40,102 nucleotides of DNA from an uncultured Aquimarina sp. (GTDB taxonomy: Bacteria > Bacteroidota > Bacteroidia > Flavobacteriales > Flavobacteriaceae), in assembly GCA_947493495.1 (NCBI GenBank), contig CANLRN010000037.1, positions 1 through 40,102 of the forward strand, in the 5' to 3' direction. The position numbers and the translations under genes were made by a program. Shown one piece after another: positions 26,180-34,620 of this stretch; the stretch's first letter is position 1, and each line of letters starts with the position of its first letter. The notes under the pieces are model-generated. The model saw nothing but the letters and a program-made list of their open reading frames with translations, was not told where the DNA came from and did not search any database.

Positions 26180-28585
26180 TTATTCTGATCGTAAAGAATT
26201 CACTGGATTAGCTGTCACTGATTTAATCGCTTGAATACTTATCGTGATGATGGTTATAAGTAATGCTCCAAAACCTGCTATTAAAAACACATTCCAGGAG
26301 ATGTCTGTTCGGTATGGGAATTTTTGCAACCACTGGCTCATCATATAATAAGCGATAGGGCCAGCAATAAAAAAGGCAATAAGAACTAGTGTAATAAAAT
26401 CTTTGGAAAGTAATAACCATAAATTACTAAGAGAAGCACCTAAGATTTTTCTAATCCCTATTTCTTTAGTGCGTTGTTCAGCCACAAAAGATGCAAGACC
26501 AAATAAACCTAAAAGGCTTATGAATATGGCAAGAATGGTAAATATTCTAGCCAATCTTGCTATTCGTTCCTGGCTTTCAAACTTTTCTGCGTATTCGGCA
26601 TCGATAAATTCATATTCAAAAGGAAGATTAGGGAAATTCTTTTTAAAAACGTCTTCGATAATACCTAAACTGTTACTAACACTTTTCTCTGGATTCAGTC
26701 GTAAGTTGTAATAACTTGTATGTTCGTATTTATCAAATACATACATTCCTTGTTTTACGGGTTCATATGGTGATTGTACGATCATGTCTTTTATAACACC
26801 TATAATTTTTAGTGGAGGATCCGAATTTTCATCTGGATCACTCTCTTTAATCAGTTTTCCGATTGGATCTTTTAGCCCCATATATTTTACAGCAGTTTCA
26901 TTGAGTATCACTGCATTAGAATCTGACGGGAATTCTCGAGAAAACCCTCTTCCAGCAATTAATTGTACATTCAGTGTTTCTGTAAATTCATAAGAAACAG
27001 CCGTGTAGGCCAGATCTACTTGAAAATCTTCTGGTTTTCCTTCCCACGTATAGCCACTTCTATTGGACCAAACAGCTGTAGTAGGACTACTACTAGTAGC
27101 CATTTCTATTACGGCTCCAGATGCTATGAATTGATTACGCATTAGGTCAGATTTACCATTAAATTCAGTACTCATCGTAGGGATCTGTACTAATCCATTT
27201 CTATCGTATCCAACGGGTCGATCTTTACTATGTTCAATTTGATTCATTATTACCATTGTACCAATGATCAAGGCTATAGAAAATGTAAACTGTGTAACCA
27301 CCAGTACTTTTCTAGGTAATGAAGAATATTTACCAGCCTTAAATGTCCCCTTTAGAACAGCAACAGGATTGAATGATGATAAATACAAAGCGGGATAACT
27401 TCCCGATAGGAAAGAAGTTATAATAATAAATGCTAATGATGTTAACCAAAACAGGGGATTGTTCCAAGGAAAAACGATGGCCTTATCCGCTAAATTATTA
27501 AAGCCATTTAAAAGTAATACTACAATAGAAATTGCTATTATAAAGGAAAAGATGACCACTAGAAATGATTCACTTAAAAACTGAAGGATAAGTTGCAATC
27601 GTTGGGAACCAATCGATTTTCTGATGCCCACTTCTGTAGCACGCTTTTCTGATCTGGCAGTACTTAAGTTGATAAAATTGATACAAGCTAACAGCAATAC
27701 AAAAATTCCAATAAACCCAAACAACCATAAATTTTCGATTCTCCCATTTTTTCGCACACCGTCTACAAAATTGGAACGCAAATGCCAATCGTCCATAGGT
27801 AATAAAAATAACTGCGGATTAAATAACGCTTGCTGATCATCTACAACTTTTTTCTTAGCATCTTTTATAACAGAAGTGACTGCATCCATTGTGGTGTTTT
27901 CATGAATCTGAACAAATAGTTGAAAAGAATTATTACCCCAGGAGTCTTTGGCATTATTAATCCATTGAAATTTGTTGGTATAAAACTTCCAGGTAGATAT
28001 ATAATCAACATCATTAAAAGAATTATTCTTAGGAATATCCTGATATACTGCAGTTACTACCATATCGTCTTGATTATGCAGTTTGATAATTTCTCCTATC
28101 GGGTTTTTGCCATTAAATAAGGCTTTTGCAGTCGATTCAGAAAGCATAATAGAATTAATATCTTCTAGCCCTTCATTAGTTCCTTTAAGGATTTTTAGGT
28201 CTAAAATTTTTAGACCTTCTTCTTGCATAAAATTTCCAGATCTAGAAATACTGGTTTCTCCGTATCGTAAATACGCTGAATTGGTCCAGGAAGACATTGC
28301 GATGTGCTTAAAATGATCGTTATAATTCTCTCTAAGTTCAAATTCTAAAGGTCTTGGAATGGAATTTCCTGTTCCTGTTTTTCCATTAAATGTTTGACTC
28401 TGCCATATCTGGGCGATGGTTGATTTGTTATAGAAATAATCGTTATAATTTAATTCATCCATGATCCATAACCCAATCATCATAGTCACAGCCATACCAA
28501 TGGCTAAACCTGCAATATTTATAAAAGAATACACCTTGTTTTTAAAAAGGTTTCTAAATGCGATTTTGATATAGTTTTTAAACAT
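26180..28585 (-). CDS. ABC transporter permease with two FtsX domains (permease 1 of the operon)
   Basis: The 801 residues show KNYIKIAFRNLFKNKV at the N-terminus, about eight membrane helices (one, then three, then one, then three) and two large periplasmic MacB-like domains (about 50-275 and 460-670). FtsX motifs are EKRATEVGIRKSIGS and EQRTKEIGIRKILGAS, and the C-terminus is NPVNSLRSE. It follows the first ATPase gene by 63 bases, a gap holding a GATT-rich simple repeat. Being next to the adaptor and ATPase genes, it is the most likely core permease of the exporter, but nothing in sequence alone sets it above the others. Confidence 0.93.
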   Translation of the reverse strand: MFKNYIKIAFRNLFKNKVYSFINIAGLAIGMAVTMMIGLWIMDELNYNDYFYNKSTIAQIWQSQTFNGKTGTGNSIPRPLEFELRENYNDHFKHIAMSSWTNSAYLRYGETSISRSGNFMQEEGLKILDLKILKGTNEGLEDINSIMLSESTAKALFNGKNPIGEIIKLHNQDDMVVTAVYQDIPKNNSFNDVDYISTWKFYTNKFQWINNAKDSWGNNSFQLFVQIHENTTMDAVTSVIKDAKKKVVDDQQALFNPQLFLLPMDDWHLRSNFVDGVRKNGRIENLWLFGFIGIFVLLLACINFINLSTARSEKRATEVGIRKSIGSQRLQLILQFLSESFLVVIFSFIIAISIVVLLLNGFNNLADKAIVFPWNNPLFWLTSLAFIIITSFLSGSYPALYLSSFNPVAVLKGTFKAGKYSSLPRKVLVVTQFTFSIALIIGTMVIMNQIEHSKDRPVGYDRNGLVQIPTMSTEFNGKSDLMRNQFIASGAVIEMATSSSPTTAVWSNRSGYTWEGKPEDFQVDLAYTAVSYEFTETLNVQLIAGRGFSREFPSDSNAVILNETAVKYMGLKDPIGKLIKESDPDENSDPPLKIIGVIKDMIVQSPYEPVKQGMYVFDKYEHTSYYNLRLNPEKSVSNSLGIIEDVFKKNFPNLPFEYEFIDAEYAEKFESQERIARLARIFTILAIFISLLGLFGLASFVAEQRTKEIGIRKILGASLSNLWLLLSKDFITLVLIAFFIAGPIAYYMMSQWLQKFPYRTDISWNVFLIAGFGALLITIITISIQAIKSVTANPVNSLRSE

Positions 28586-28610
28586 AATACAGGTATTTTG
28601 CTATTCGTTT

Positions 28611-28644
28611 GATTGATTGTTGATTGTTGATTGATTGATGATGA
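28611..28644. repeat. GATT-rich simple repeat
   Basis: The gap between the first ATPase gene and permease 1 holds several copies of GATT or GTTGATT in a row. The low complexity makes it prone to slippage. On the transcribed (minus) strand it is an ATCAA-rich unstructured stretch ahead of permease 1. Confidence 0.6.
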
Positions 28645-28648
28645 CCTC

Positions 28649-29326
28649 TTATACTAAAACATTTTCTGTAACTTTCTGACCGTCTAACATTCTGATGATG
28701 CGGTGGCTATATTTTGCATCATGTTCGCTATGCGTTACCATAATGATGGTGGTTCCGGCTTCATTCAGTTCGATTAATAAATCCATCACTTCATTACCAT
28801 TAGTACTATCTAGATTTCCTGTAGGCTCATCAGCAAGAATGAGTTTAGGGTTATTGACTACTGCTCTCGCTACTGCTACACGTTGCTGTTGCCCCCCAGA
28901 TAATTGCTGAGGAAAATGATTACGGCGATGCATAATCTGCATTTTTTCTAGCACTTCTTCTACGCGTTGTTTACGTTCGGCTGGTTTCACCCCAGTATAG
29001 ATGAGTGGTAATTCTACATTTTCAAAAACCGTAAGTTCATCAATCAGGTTAAAACTCTGAAAAACAAAACCTACATTGTGTTTTCTTAAATCGGATCGTT
29101 TACGTTCATTATATCCCGCTACTTCTTCGCCATTAAATTTAAAACTACCTCCATCTGGATCATCTAATAAACCTAATATGTTTAATAGAGTAGATTTACC
29201 ACATCCCGATGGTCCCATAATGGCTACAAACTCTCCTTCTTTTACATGAAAAGATAGTTTGTTAAGTGCTATAGTTTGTACTTCTTCAGTTCGATAAAAT
29301 TTTTCTAAGTCCGTTATTTGTATCAT
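28649..29326 (-). CDS. ABC transporter ATP-binding protein (MacB/LolD type), first copy
   Basis: The 225 residues include every ABC landmark in canonical form: Walker A GPSGCGKST (38-46), Gln90 in FVFQSFNL, LSGGQQQRVAVARA (142-155), Walker B LILADEP (162-168), D-loop NLDS and switch His199. It belongs to the LolD/MacB/FtsE group and is expected to power the FtsX-type permeases encoded next to it. It follows the adaptor gene by 46 bases, a gap with a palindrome. Its motifs are cleaner than those of the second ATPase at the far end of the operon, so it is the likelier main motor. Confidence 0.95.
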   Translation of the reverse strand: MIQITDLEKFYRTEEVQTIALNKLSFHVKEGEFVAIMGPSGCGKSTLLNILGLLDDPDGGSFKFNGEEVAGYNERKRSDLRKHNVGFVFQSFNLIDELTVFENVELPLIYTGVKPAERKQRVEEVLEKMQIMHRRNHFPQQLSGGQQQRVAVARAVVNNPKLILADEPTGNLDSTNGNEVMDLLIELNEAGTTIIMVTHSEHDAKYSHRIIRMLDGQKVTENVLV

Positions 29327-29340
29327 GATATTCCTTTTTT

Positions 29341-29364
29341 AACCTACCAGACGGTAGGCAGGTT
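29341..29364. repeat. Intergenic palindrome between adaptor and ATPase genes
   Basis: CCTACC (29343-29348) pairs with GGTAGG (29353-29358) across a 4-base loop, and outer AACCT/AGGTT can pair in an alternative fold. It differs in sequence from the ATCTGCC palindromes further along the operon but sits in the same kind of gap. Confidence 0.6.
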
Positions 29365-29372
29365 GATTTCTT

Positions 29373-30623
29373 TTACTTTAAAATTAATTCTTCGGTATCC
29401 CCAAAACTGTCATAACTAGAAGTTACTACTTTATCACCAGGATTCAATCCTTCTATGACTTCATAATATTCTGTGTTTTGACTCCCCAATCGAATGTTTA
29501 CTTTATAGGCGGTATTTCCATCTTCACTTACTTTAAAAATCCAATTGCCTCCTGTTTTTTGGAAAAAACCACCTTTACTTACTAAAAGTGCTTGTTTTTC
29601 TGCACTAAGTGCTACTCGTATCTGTAGATTCTGTCCGCGACGTATTCCCTCTGGCACCGTCCCTTCAAACTGCATATCTACCTGAAAACGCCCGTTATTT
29701 ACTTGTGTAAATACTTTCTTGATCACTAGTATATACGATTTGTTGTTGAGTACAACCGTTCCTTTTTGACCTGTATAAATCCTAGAAATATAGTGCTCAT
29801 CGATGTCTACTCGTACCTTAAAACCACTCAATACATCTACTTGTCCTAAACGTTCACCTTTGGTTTTTGACTGTCCGATTTCTGCATCCAAAGAGGTCAA
29901 TTGTCCATCCACAGGAGCACGTACCACAAGATCTCCTACTTTTTTTCTCATTAACTCTAAAGCATTTTGAGTCCTAGTGTAAGAACTACGTGCTTGACTG
30001 AGCTCTTGTTTGGTCGAGCTAGAATCCTGCCTTAATACTTGTTTAGCTAGTTTCATCCGCTCTTTTTGATAGATATAATTATTTTCTGAAGACTCGTAGT
30101 CTTGACGCCCTACTGCACCCTTATCATATAACTTTTTATTTAGCTCATATACTCGTTTTGCTTCAATAAGGCTATTTTCTACATCTGTAAATTGATTGCG
30201 ACGATTGATCGTATTTTGACGAGCAGCATTCTGAGAGATTTGCATCTGTGTCAGTAAATTATATACAGATGTTTCTTGATTGATGAGGCTTAACTCCAGA
30301 TCTGTATTGGATAATCTTAAAATTGGCTCTCCTTTTTTTAGTATAGCTCCATCTTCGACAAATTTTTCTTCTACTCTACCTCCTTCTAAAGCATCTAAAT
30401 AAATTGTAGTGATGGGTAAAACAATACCATTTACGGGAATGTTTTCCTGAAAAACATCTTTTTTAATCGTATTAATGGAAATACGCTCCTTTTCTACATT
30501 CAATTTAGAACCTCCTGCTGATTGTGAGAATACAAAAATAATGAGTGCTATCAATGCTATCCCCCCAACTAGCATTGCTATATGTGATGTAGAAAATTTC
30601 TTTTTTTGAATTGGAACGTCCAT
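29373..30623 (-). CDS. Periplasmic adaptor (membrane fusion) protein, HlyD/MacA family
   Basis: The 416-residue protein has one N-terminal membrane anchor (about 14-33), a first lipoyl half (VEDGAILKKGEPILRL, 89-104), a long coiled-coil hairpin (about 110-228), a second lipoyl half (VVRAPVDGQLTSLDAEIGQ, 233-251), then beta-barrel and membrane-proximal domains ending GLNPGDKVVTSSY. This layout is that of MacA-type adaptors, which bridge an inner-membrane MacB-like permease to TolC. It is the first gene of the exporter operon. A sigma-54-like -24 element lies upstream, and the regulator gene is divergent. Confidence 0.93.
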   Translation of the reverse strand: MDVPIQKKKFSTSHIAMLVGGIALIALIIFVFSQSAGGSKLNVEKERISINTIKKDVFQENIPVNGIVLPITTIYLDALEGGRVEEKFVEDGAILKKGEPILRLSNTDLELSLINQETSVYNLLTQMQISQNAARQNTINRRNQFTDVENSLIEAKRVYELNKKLYDKGAVGRQDYESSENNYIYQKERMKLAKQVLRQDSSSTKQELSQARSSYTRTQNALELMRKKVGDLVVRAPVDGQLTSLDAEIGQSKTKGERLGQVDVLSGFKVRVDIDEHYISRIYTGQKGTVVLNNKSYILVIKKVFTQVNNGRFQVDMQFEGTVPEGIRRGQNLQIRVALSAEKQALLVSKGGFFQKTGGNWIFKVSEDGNTAYKVNIRLGSQNTEYYEVIEGLNPGDKVVTSSYDSFGDTEELILK

Positions 30624-30652
30624 TACTAATTTTTTAAGTACACCTTTTATAT

Positions 30653-30669
30653 AGTTAAGATAGTGCCAA
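30653..30669 (-). promoter_or_regulatory. Candidate sigma-54 promoter of the exporter operon
   Basis: On the minus strand the sequence reads TTGGCACTATCTTAACT. The -24 part, TTGGCAC, is perfect. The -12 part reads TTAAC at the place where TTGC is expected, so it is a poor match. The implied start lies about 19 bases before the adaptor start codon. The divergent gene encodes a sigma-54 activator, which makes the site more credible than the motif alone. Confidence 0.45.
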
Positions 30670-30717
30670 AAACGTAATCATTTGATTATCAATTTATAGT
30701 TGTTTTTTTGAAAAATA

Positions 30718-30742
30718 AAAGTGTTCGATTTTGATACACTTT
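30718..30742. promoter_or_regulatory. Inverted repeat, candidate activator binding site
   Basis: AAAGTGT (30718-30724) and ACACTTT (30736-30742) form a perfect inverted repeat with an 11-base spacer. A further half-site AAAGTGT occurs at 30801-30807. The repeat is about 75-100 bases upstream of the predicted sigma-54 start, the usual distance for an enhancer bound by an NtrC-type activator, and lies between the two divergent units. Confidence 0.4.
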
Positions 30743-30829
30743 ATGTTCGGAAATAGTACATTTAAAGTATCCAACCATTTTTGTTTTTTAATGTATTTAA
30801 AAAGTGTATAATATTGTAATATTGTATCC

Positions 30830-32176
30830 ATGGTATTAAAAGAAGCTAACATATTAGTTATAGATGATGATGTAGATGTATTAACTGCGTTACGTCTGTT
30901 ATTGAAACCTTTATGTAAAGAGGTCATCACAGAGAAGAATCCTAGTAACATTGGAGCTCAAATACAGGCCAAAAGCTTTGATGTGATCATTCTGGATATG
31001 AATTTTAATGGTTTGGTTAATACAGGTAATGAAGGGATTTTTTGGTTACACAAAATTAAAGAACAACGACCAGAAACAGATGTTGTATTAATCACTGCCT
31101 ATGCCGATATTGATTTGGCTATTCGAGCCTTAAAAGAAGGCGCTTCTGATTTCTTAGTAAAACCATGGAAGAATGAAAAAATTATAAATACAATCACCTC
31201 CATATTAGAAGGAAAAAAATCAAATACTGCAGGTAAAGTGAGAATAGCATCTAACGAAAACCCTATCATTGGAGAAAGTGATGTAATCAAAGATGTATTC
31301 GTAAAACTAAAAAAAGTAGCTCCAACAGATGCCAATATATTAATTTTAGGAGAAAATGGAACTGGTAAAGACTTGATCGCAAGATCCTTGCATGATCACT
31401 CTCATAGAAAGAACAAGCCTTTTATAAAGGTAGATGTAGGAGCATTGACTTCTTCACTTTTTGAGAGTGAATTGTTTGGGTATAAAAAAGGTGCTTTTAC
31501 AGATGCTAGAGAAGATAGAATGGGAAGATTCGAGGCAGCAAACGGAGGGACACTTTTTCTGGATGAAATAGGTAATATTACTTTAGGACAACAAGTACGC
31601 TTATTAACGGTTTTGCAAAACAGAGTAGTAACTCCCTTGGGATCTAATGAAGCAATACCCATTGATATACGATTGATATGCGCTACGAATTTGGAACCAA
31701 AAATTTTAGCAGACGAACAAAAATTTAGAAAAGATCTAATCTATCGAATTAATACGGTAGATATTATAATGCCACCCTTACGGGATCGAGGAACAGATAT
31801 AACCATATTAGCAAAGCATTTTATAGCCATTTATGCTGATAAATATAATAAACCTCCGTTTACTTTAGATACGGGCTTTATTTCAAAATTAAAGAAACAT
31901 GATTTTCCTGGCAATGTAAGAGAATTACAATATGTTCTAGAACGAGCAGTAATTATGTCAGATGGTAATCTACTAAAACCTGAAGATTTGGTGTTTTCTA
32001 CTATAGAAAGAAAAACTAGTACAACAACGGCTCCTAGCATGAATTTGGATAGCATAGAGAAAAATGCAATTCTCACTGTACTAGAAAAGAATAAAGGAAA
32101 TGTGTCAAAATCTGCAAAAGAACTAGGGATTACAAGAGCAGCTTTATACCGAAGGTTAGATAAATATGAATTATAA
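30830..32176 (+). CDS. Sigma-54-dependent response regulator (NtrC/AtoC family)
   Basis: The 448 residues comprise a receiver domain (about 5-125; acidic pocket DDD 12-14, phosphoacceptor Asp56, Lys111), an AAA+ domain (about 145-375; Walker A GENGTGKD 174-181, sigma-54 contact loop GAFTDA 221-226, Walker B LFLDEIGN 242-249) and a Fis-type helix-turn-helix at the C-terminus (about 405-448, VSKSAKELGITRAALYRRL). The contact loop has Asp where GAFTGA has its last Gly. It overlaps the kinase gene by 11 bases and is divergent from the exporter operon, so it most likely switches that operon on when phosphorylated. Confidence 0.95.
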   Translation: MVLKEANILVIDDDVDVLTALRLLLKPLCKEVITEKNPSNIGAQIQAKSFDVIILDMNFNGLVNTGNEGIFWLHKIKEQRPETDVVLITAYADIDLAIRALKEGASDFLVKPWKNEKIINTITSILEGKKSNTAGKVRIASNENPIIGESDVIKDVFVKLKKVAPTDANILILGENGTGKDLIARSLHDHSHRKNKPFIKVDVGALTSSLFESELFGYKKGAFTDAREDRMGRFEAANGGTLFLDEIGNITLGQQVRLLTVLQNRVVTPLGSNEAIPIDIRLICATNLEPKILADEQKFRKDLIYRINTVDIIMPPLRDRGTDITILAKHFIAIYADKYNKPPFTLDTGFISKLKKHDFPGNVRELQYVLERAVIMSDGNLLKPEDLVFSTIERKTSTTTAPSMNLDSIEKNAILTVLEKNKGNVSKSAKELGITRAALYRRLDKYEL

Positions 32177-33509
32177 CAGTTATATATTCAGACTATTTGT
32201 AAGGATTTTATTGATAGTAGTACTAGTATTAGGTCTGGTGTATGCTGTATATATTAAAAATACTACTTTCATCACGCTTACAAGTTTTGTACTACTATAT
32301 TTCTCTTATACTACCTATAATTTCATTAAGAGACGATTTAAAGTCATGGATGACTTTTTTGAAGCGGTTAAATATAGAGATTTTTCCAGATGGTTTCCCG
32401 AAGATAGAGGGCCTAAAGATATTCGGTTTCTGTATACAGGTTTTAATGAAGTTAACCGAACGATTAAAGAAATAAACTCTAAAAACGAGGCACAATACGT
32501 ATATCTACAGAAAATATTAGAAATGGTAGATATTGGTATCATCGCTTATAATCTAGATACTGGGGATGTATTATGGTCTAATGATTCATTTAGAGAAACA
32601 TTAGATGTCCCTACATTTAAAAACATACGCTTTGTAGAGAGCAGAAAACCCGATGTATACGATGCTGTTTTCGAAACCTACCATAGAGAACCCAACTCGA
32701 TTGCCATAGCTGTGCAAAACGAAAAAATAAAAGTACTGATTTCTGATACTGTTTTTCAGGTGAAAGATGATCCGTTTAAGTTGATTGTTTTACAAAATAT
32801 TGATGATACCTTAACTAAAAATGAATCAGAAGCCTGGAAAAAATTATTAAGTGTCATGACGCACGAAATCATGAATTCTATTGCGCCGATTTCATCTCTG
32901 GCGGATACACTACAATCCCATACCCAACGTAGTTTAGACAATCCCAAAGAACATCCCATAGAAATAGAAGATATACATGCAGGTATACAAACGATAAAAA
33001 GTAGAAGTGAAGGATTATTAAAATTTGCTAAAACATATCGTAGTTTACATAAAATAACACATCTCAATCTTGAAAAAAAGAAGATCGCGTCACTTTTTGA
33101 TACCATACGCTTATTAATGCAACCATCGCTGGACACAAAAAATATATCTATTGATTTTAAAATAATGACTCCAAAACTAGAATTAGATATAGATAGTTAC
33201 CTTATAGAACAGGTATTGATCAACCTAATACTAAATGCTGTAGATGCCTGTAAACATCAATCCAATCCCGAAATCAGAGTCATTGCAGAACAAAAACCCA
33301 ATAGAAATATTGTACTTAAAGTGTTTGATAATGGATCAGGAATCCCCCAAGATATTATGGAGAGTATTTTTATACCTTTTTTTACCAGTAAAACTACAGG
33401 TAGTGGTATTGGTCTAAGTTTGTGTAAACAGATTATGTTGCTACATAAAGGTAAAATTTTAGTAAACAGTAAAGAAGGAGAAGGAACTGTTTTTAGTTTA
33501 GTGTTTTAA
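32166..33509 (+). CDS. Sensor histidine kinase
   Basis: The 447 residues show two closely spaced N-terminal helices (about 8-30 and 34-53) with almost no periplasmic loop, a PAS-like region (about 115-215), a dimerisation region with phospho-acceptor His233 in THEIMNSIAP, and a catalytic domain with Asn357 (NLILNAVDA), DNGSGIP (388-394) and GSGIGLSL (412-419). The near absence of an external domain suggests that it senses the membrane, an intramembrane partner or a cytoplasmic signal. Translational overlap with the response regulator gene makes them a cognate pair. A link from exporter permeases to the kinase is possible but not shown. Confidence 0.93.
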   Translation: MNYNSYIFRLFVRILLIVVLVLGLVYAVYIKNTTFITLTSFVLLYFSYTTYNFIKRRFKVMDDFFEAVKYRDFSRWFPEDRGPKDIRFLYTGFNEVNRTIKEINSKNEAQYVYLQKILEMVDIGIIAYNLDTGDVLWSNDSFRETLDVPTFKNIRFVESRKPDVYDAVFETYHREPNSIAIAVQNEKIKVLISDTVFQVKDDPFKLIVLQNIDDTLTKNESEAWKKLLSVMTHEIMNSIAPISSLADTLQSHTQRSLDNPKEHPIEIEDIHAGIQTIKSRSEGLLKFAKTYRSLHKITHLNLEKKKIASLFDTIRLLMQPSLDTKNISIDFKIMTPKLELDIDSYLIEQVLINLILNAVDACKHQSNPEIRVIAEQKPNRNIVLKVFDNGSGIPQDIMESIFIPFFTSKTTGSGIGLSLCKQIMLLHKGKILVNSKEGEGTVFSLVF

Positions 33510-33603
33510 ATAGGTAGTGATATAAAACTAAAATTTATAATTGAGAAATATGAATTATGCAATTTGAACTTAAAAAATACAAACTCACTAATCATTTAAT
33601 TAT

Positions 33604-34428
33604 ATGAATACTAAAGTAATATTAATTACAGGAGCCTCATCGGGCATTGGAAAAGAAACAGCAAAACAATTAATCCAAGAAGGTCATACAGTATACGCAG
33701 CAGCTCGACGTGTAGAGAAAATGAATGATCTGGCATCAATAGGTGGACTTCCTATAAAGATGGATATTACCAATGAAGACGACATACAAAATACATTACA
33801 GACTATTATACAGGAACATCAAAAAATAGATGTGTTAATTAACAATGCTGGATATGCTATCTATGGTGCTATAGAAGACACCTCTATTGAAGATGCCAGA
33901 AGGCAGTTTGAAGTAAATATTTTTGGATTAGGTAGATTAACTCAGTTAGTAGTACCGCTTATGAGAGCGAAACAAAGTGGTAAAATTATTAACATTTCGT
34001 CCATGGGAGGAAAAATGTATACTCCTCTTGGTTCGTGGTATCATGCCACTAAACACGCATTAGAAGGTTGGTCTGATTGTCTTAGATTAGAAGTTTCTCA
34101 ATTCGGAATTCAGGTTGTGATCATAGAACCAGGAGTTATTCAAACAGAATTTGGTGATGTAATGACAAAACCCATGATGGAAAGATCAGGAAATACAGCA
34201 TATAGTAAACTTGCTAAAGCTATTGAAAAATCAACTATCGATTCGTACACTAAAAAAGGAGGAGGATCACCTACTACTGTGATCTCTAAATTAATCTCTA
34301 AAGCTATTAAGGCCAATAAACCAAAAACTAGGTATGTTGCAGGTAAATATGCAAAACCAATGATGTTTATACGAAAGTATTTTGGTGACAGAGTTTTTGA
34401 CAAAATTATAATGAGTCAGGTAAAATAA
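33604..34428 (+). CDS. SDR family oxidoreductase
   Basis: This classical short-chain dehydrogenase of 274 residues has the cofactor motif TGASSGIG (9-16), AAARR (32-36; the arginines favour NADPH), NNAG (80-83) and a catalytic Ser132/Ser133, Tyr146 and Lys150 (YHATK 146-150). Its C-terminal part (about 190-274) is longer than the minimum, as in retinol-dehydrogenase-like SDRs. The substrate is unknown. It begins 94 bases after the kinase gene on the same strand, so it might be cotranscribed, but there is no functional reason to link it to the exporter. Confidence 0.9.
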   Translation: MNTKVILITGASSGIGKETAKQLIQEGHTVYAAARRVEKMNDLASIGGLPIKMDITNEDDIQNTLQTIIQEHQKIDVLINNAGYAIYGAIEDTSIEDARRQFEVNIFGLGRLTQLVVPLMRAKQSGKIINISSMGGKMYTPLGSWYHATKHALEGWSDCLRLEVSQFGIQVVIIEPGVIQTEFGDVMTKPMMERSGNTAYSKLAKAIEKSTIDSYTKKGGGSPTTVISKLISKAIKANKPKTRYVAGKYAKPMMFIRKYFGDRVFDKIIMSQVK

Positions 34429-34620
34429 TTTTACAAAATCCATGCTCATTCTCATATCTTTTACAATGAATAGAAATCAAAAACAAGGAAATGGATAAAC
34501 TATAATGCAATACTCCATTATCATTTTATCTTAACTCGTATTTCGTAGGTATCTCTTATTAAGTACATCTGCAACACTTACTATATCCTAAGGTTTTTAA
34601 TAAAACATAAAACTTGATAT

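Noticed and set aside
18868..28585. Assembly artefact producing four copies of one permease gene
   Set aside because: The four proteins differ over most of their length, and even the closest pair differs throughout the periplasmic domains, so they are real paralogues.
28611..28644. CRISPR-like or protein-binding tandem repeat
   Set aside because: The units are 4-7 bases with no spacers. It is simple-sequence repeat.
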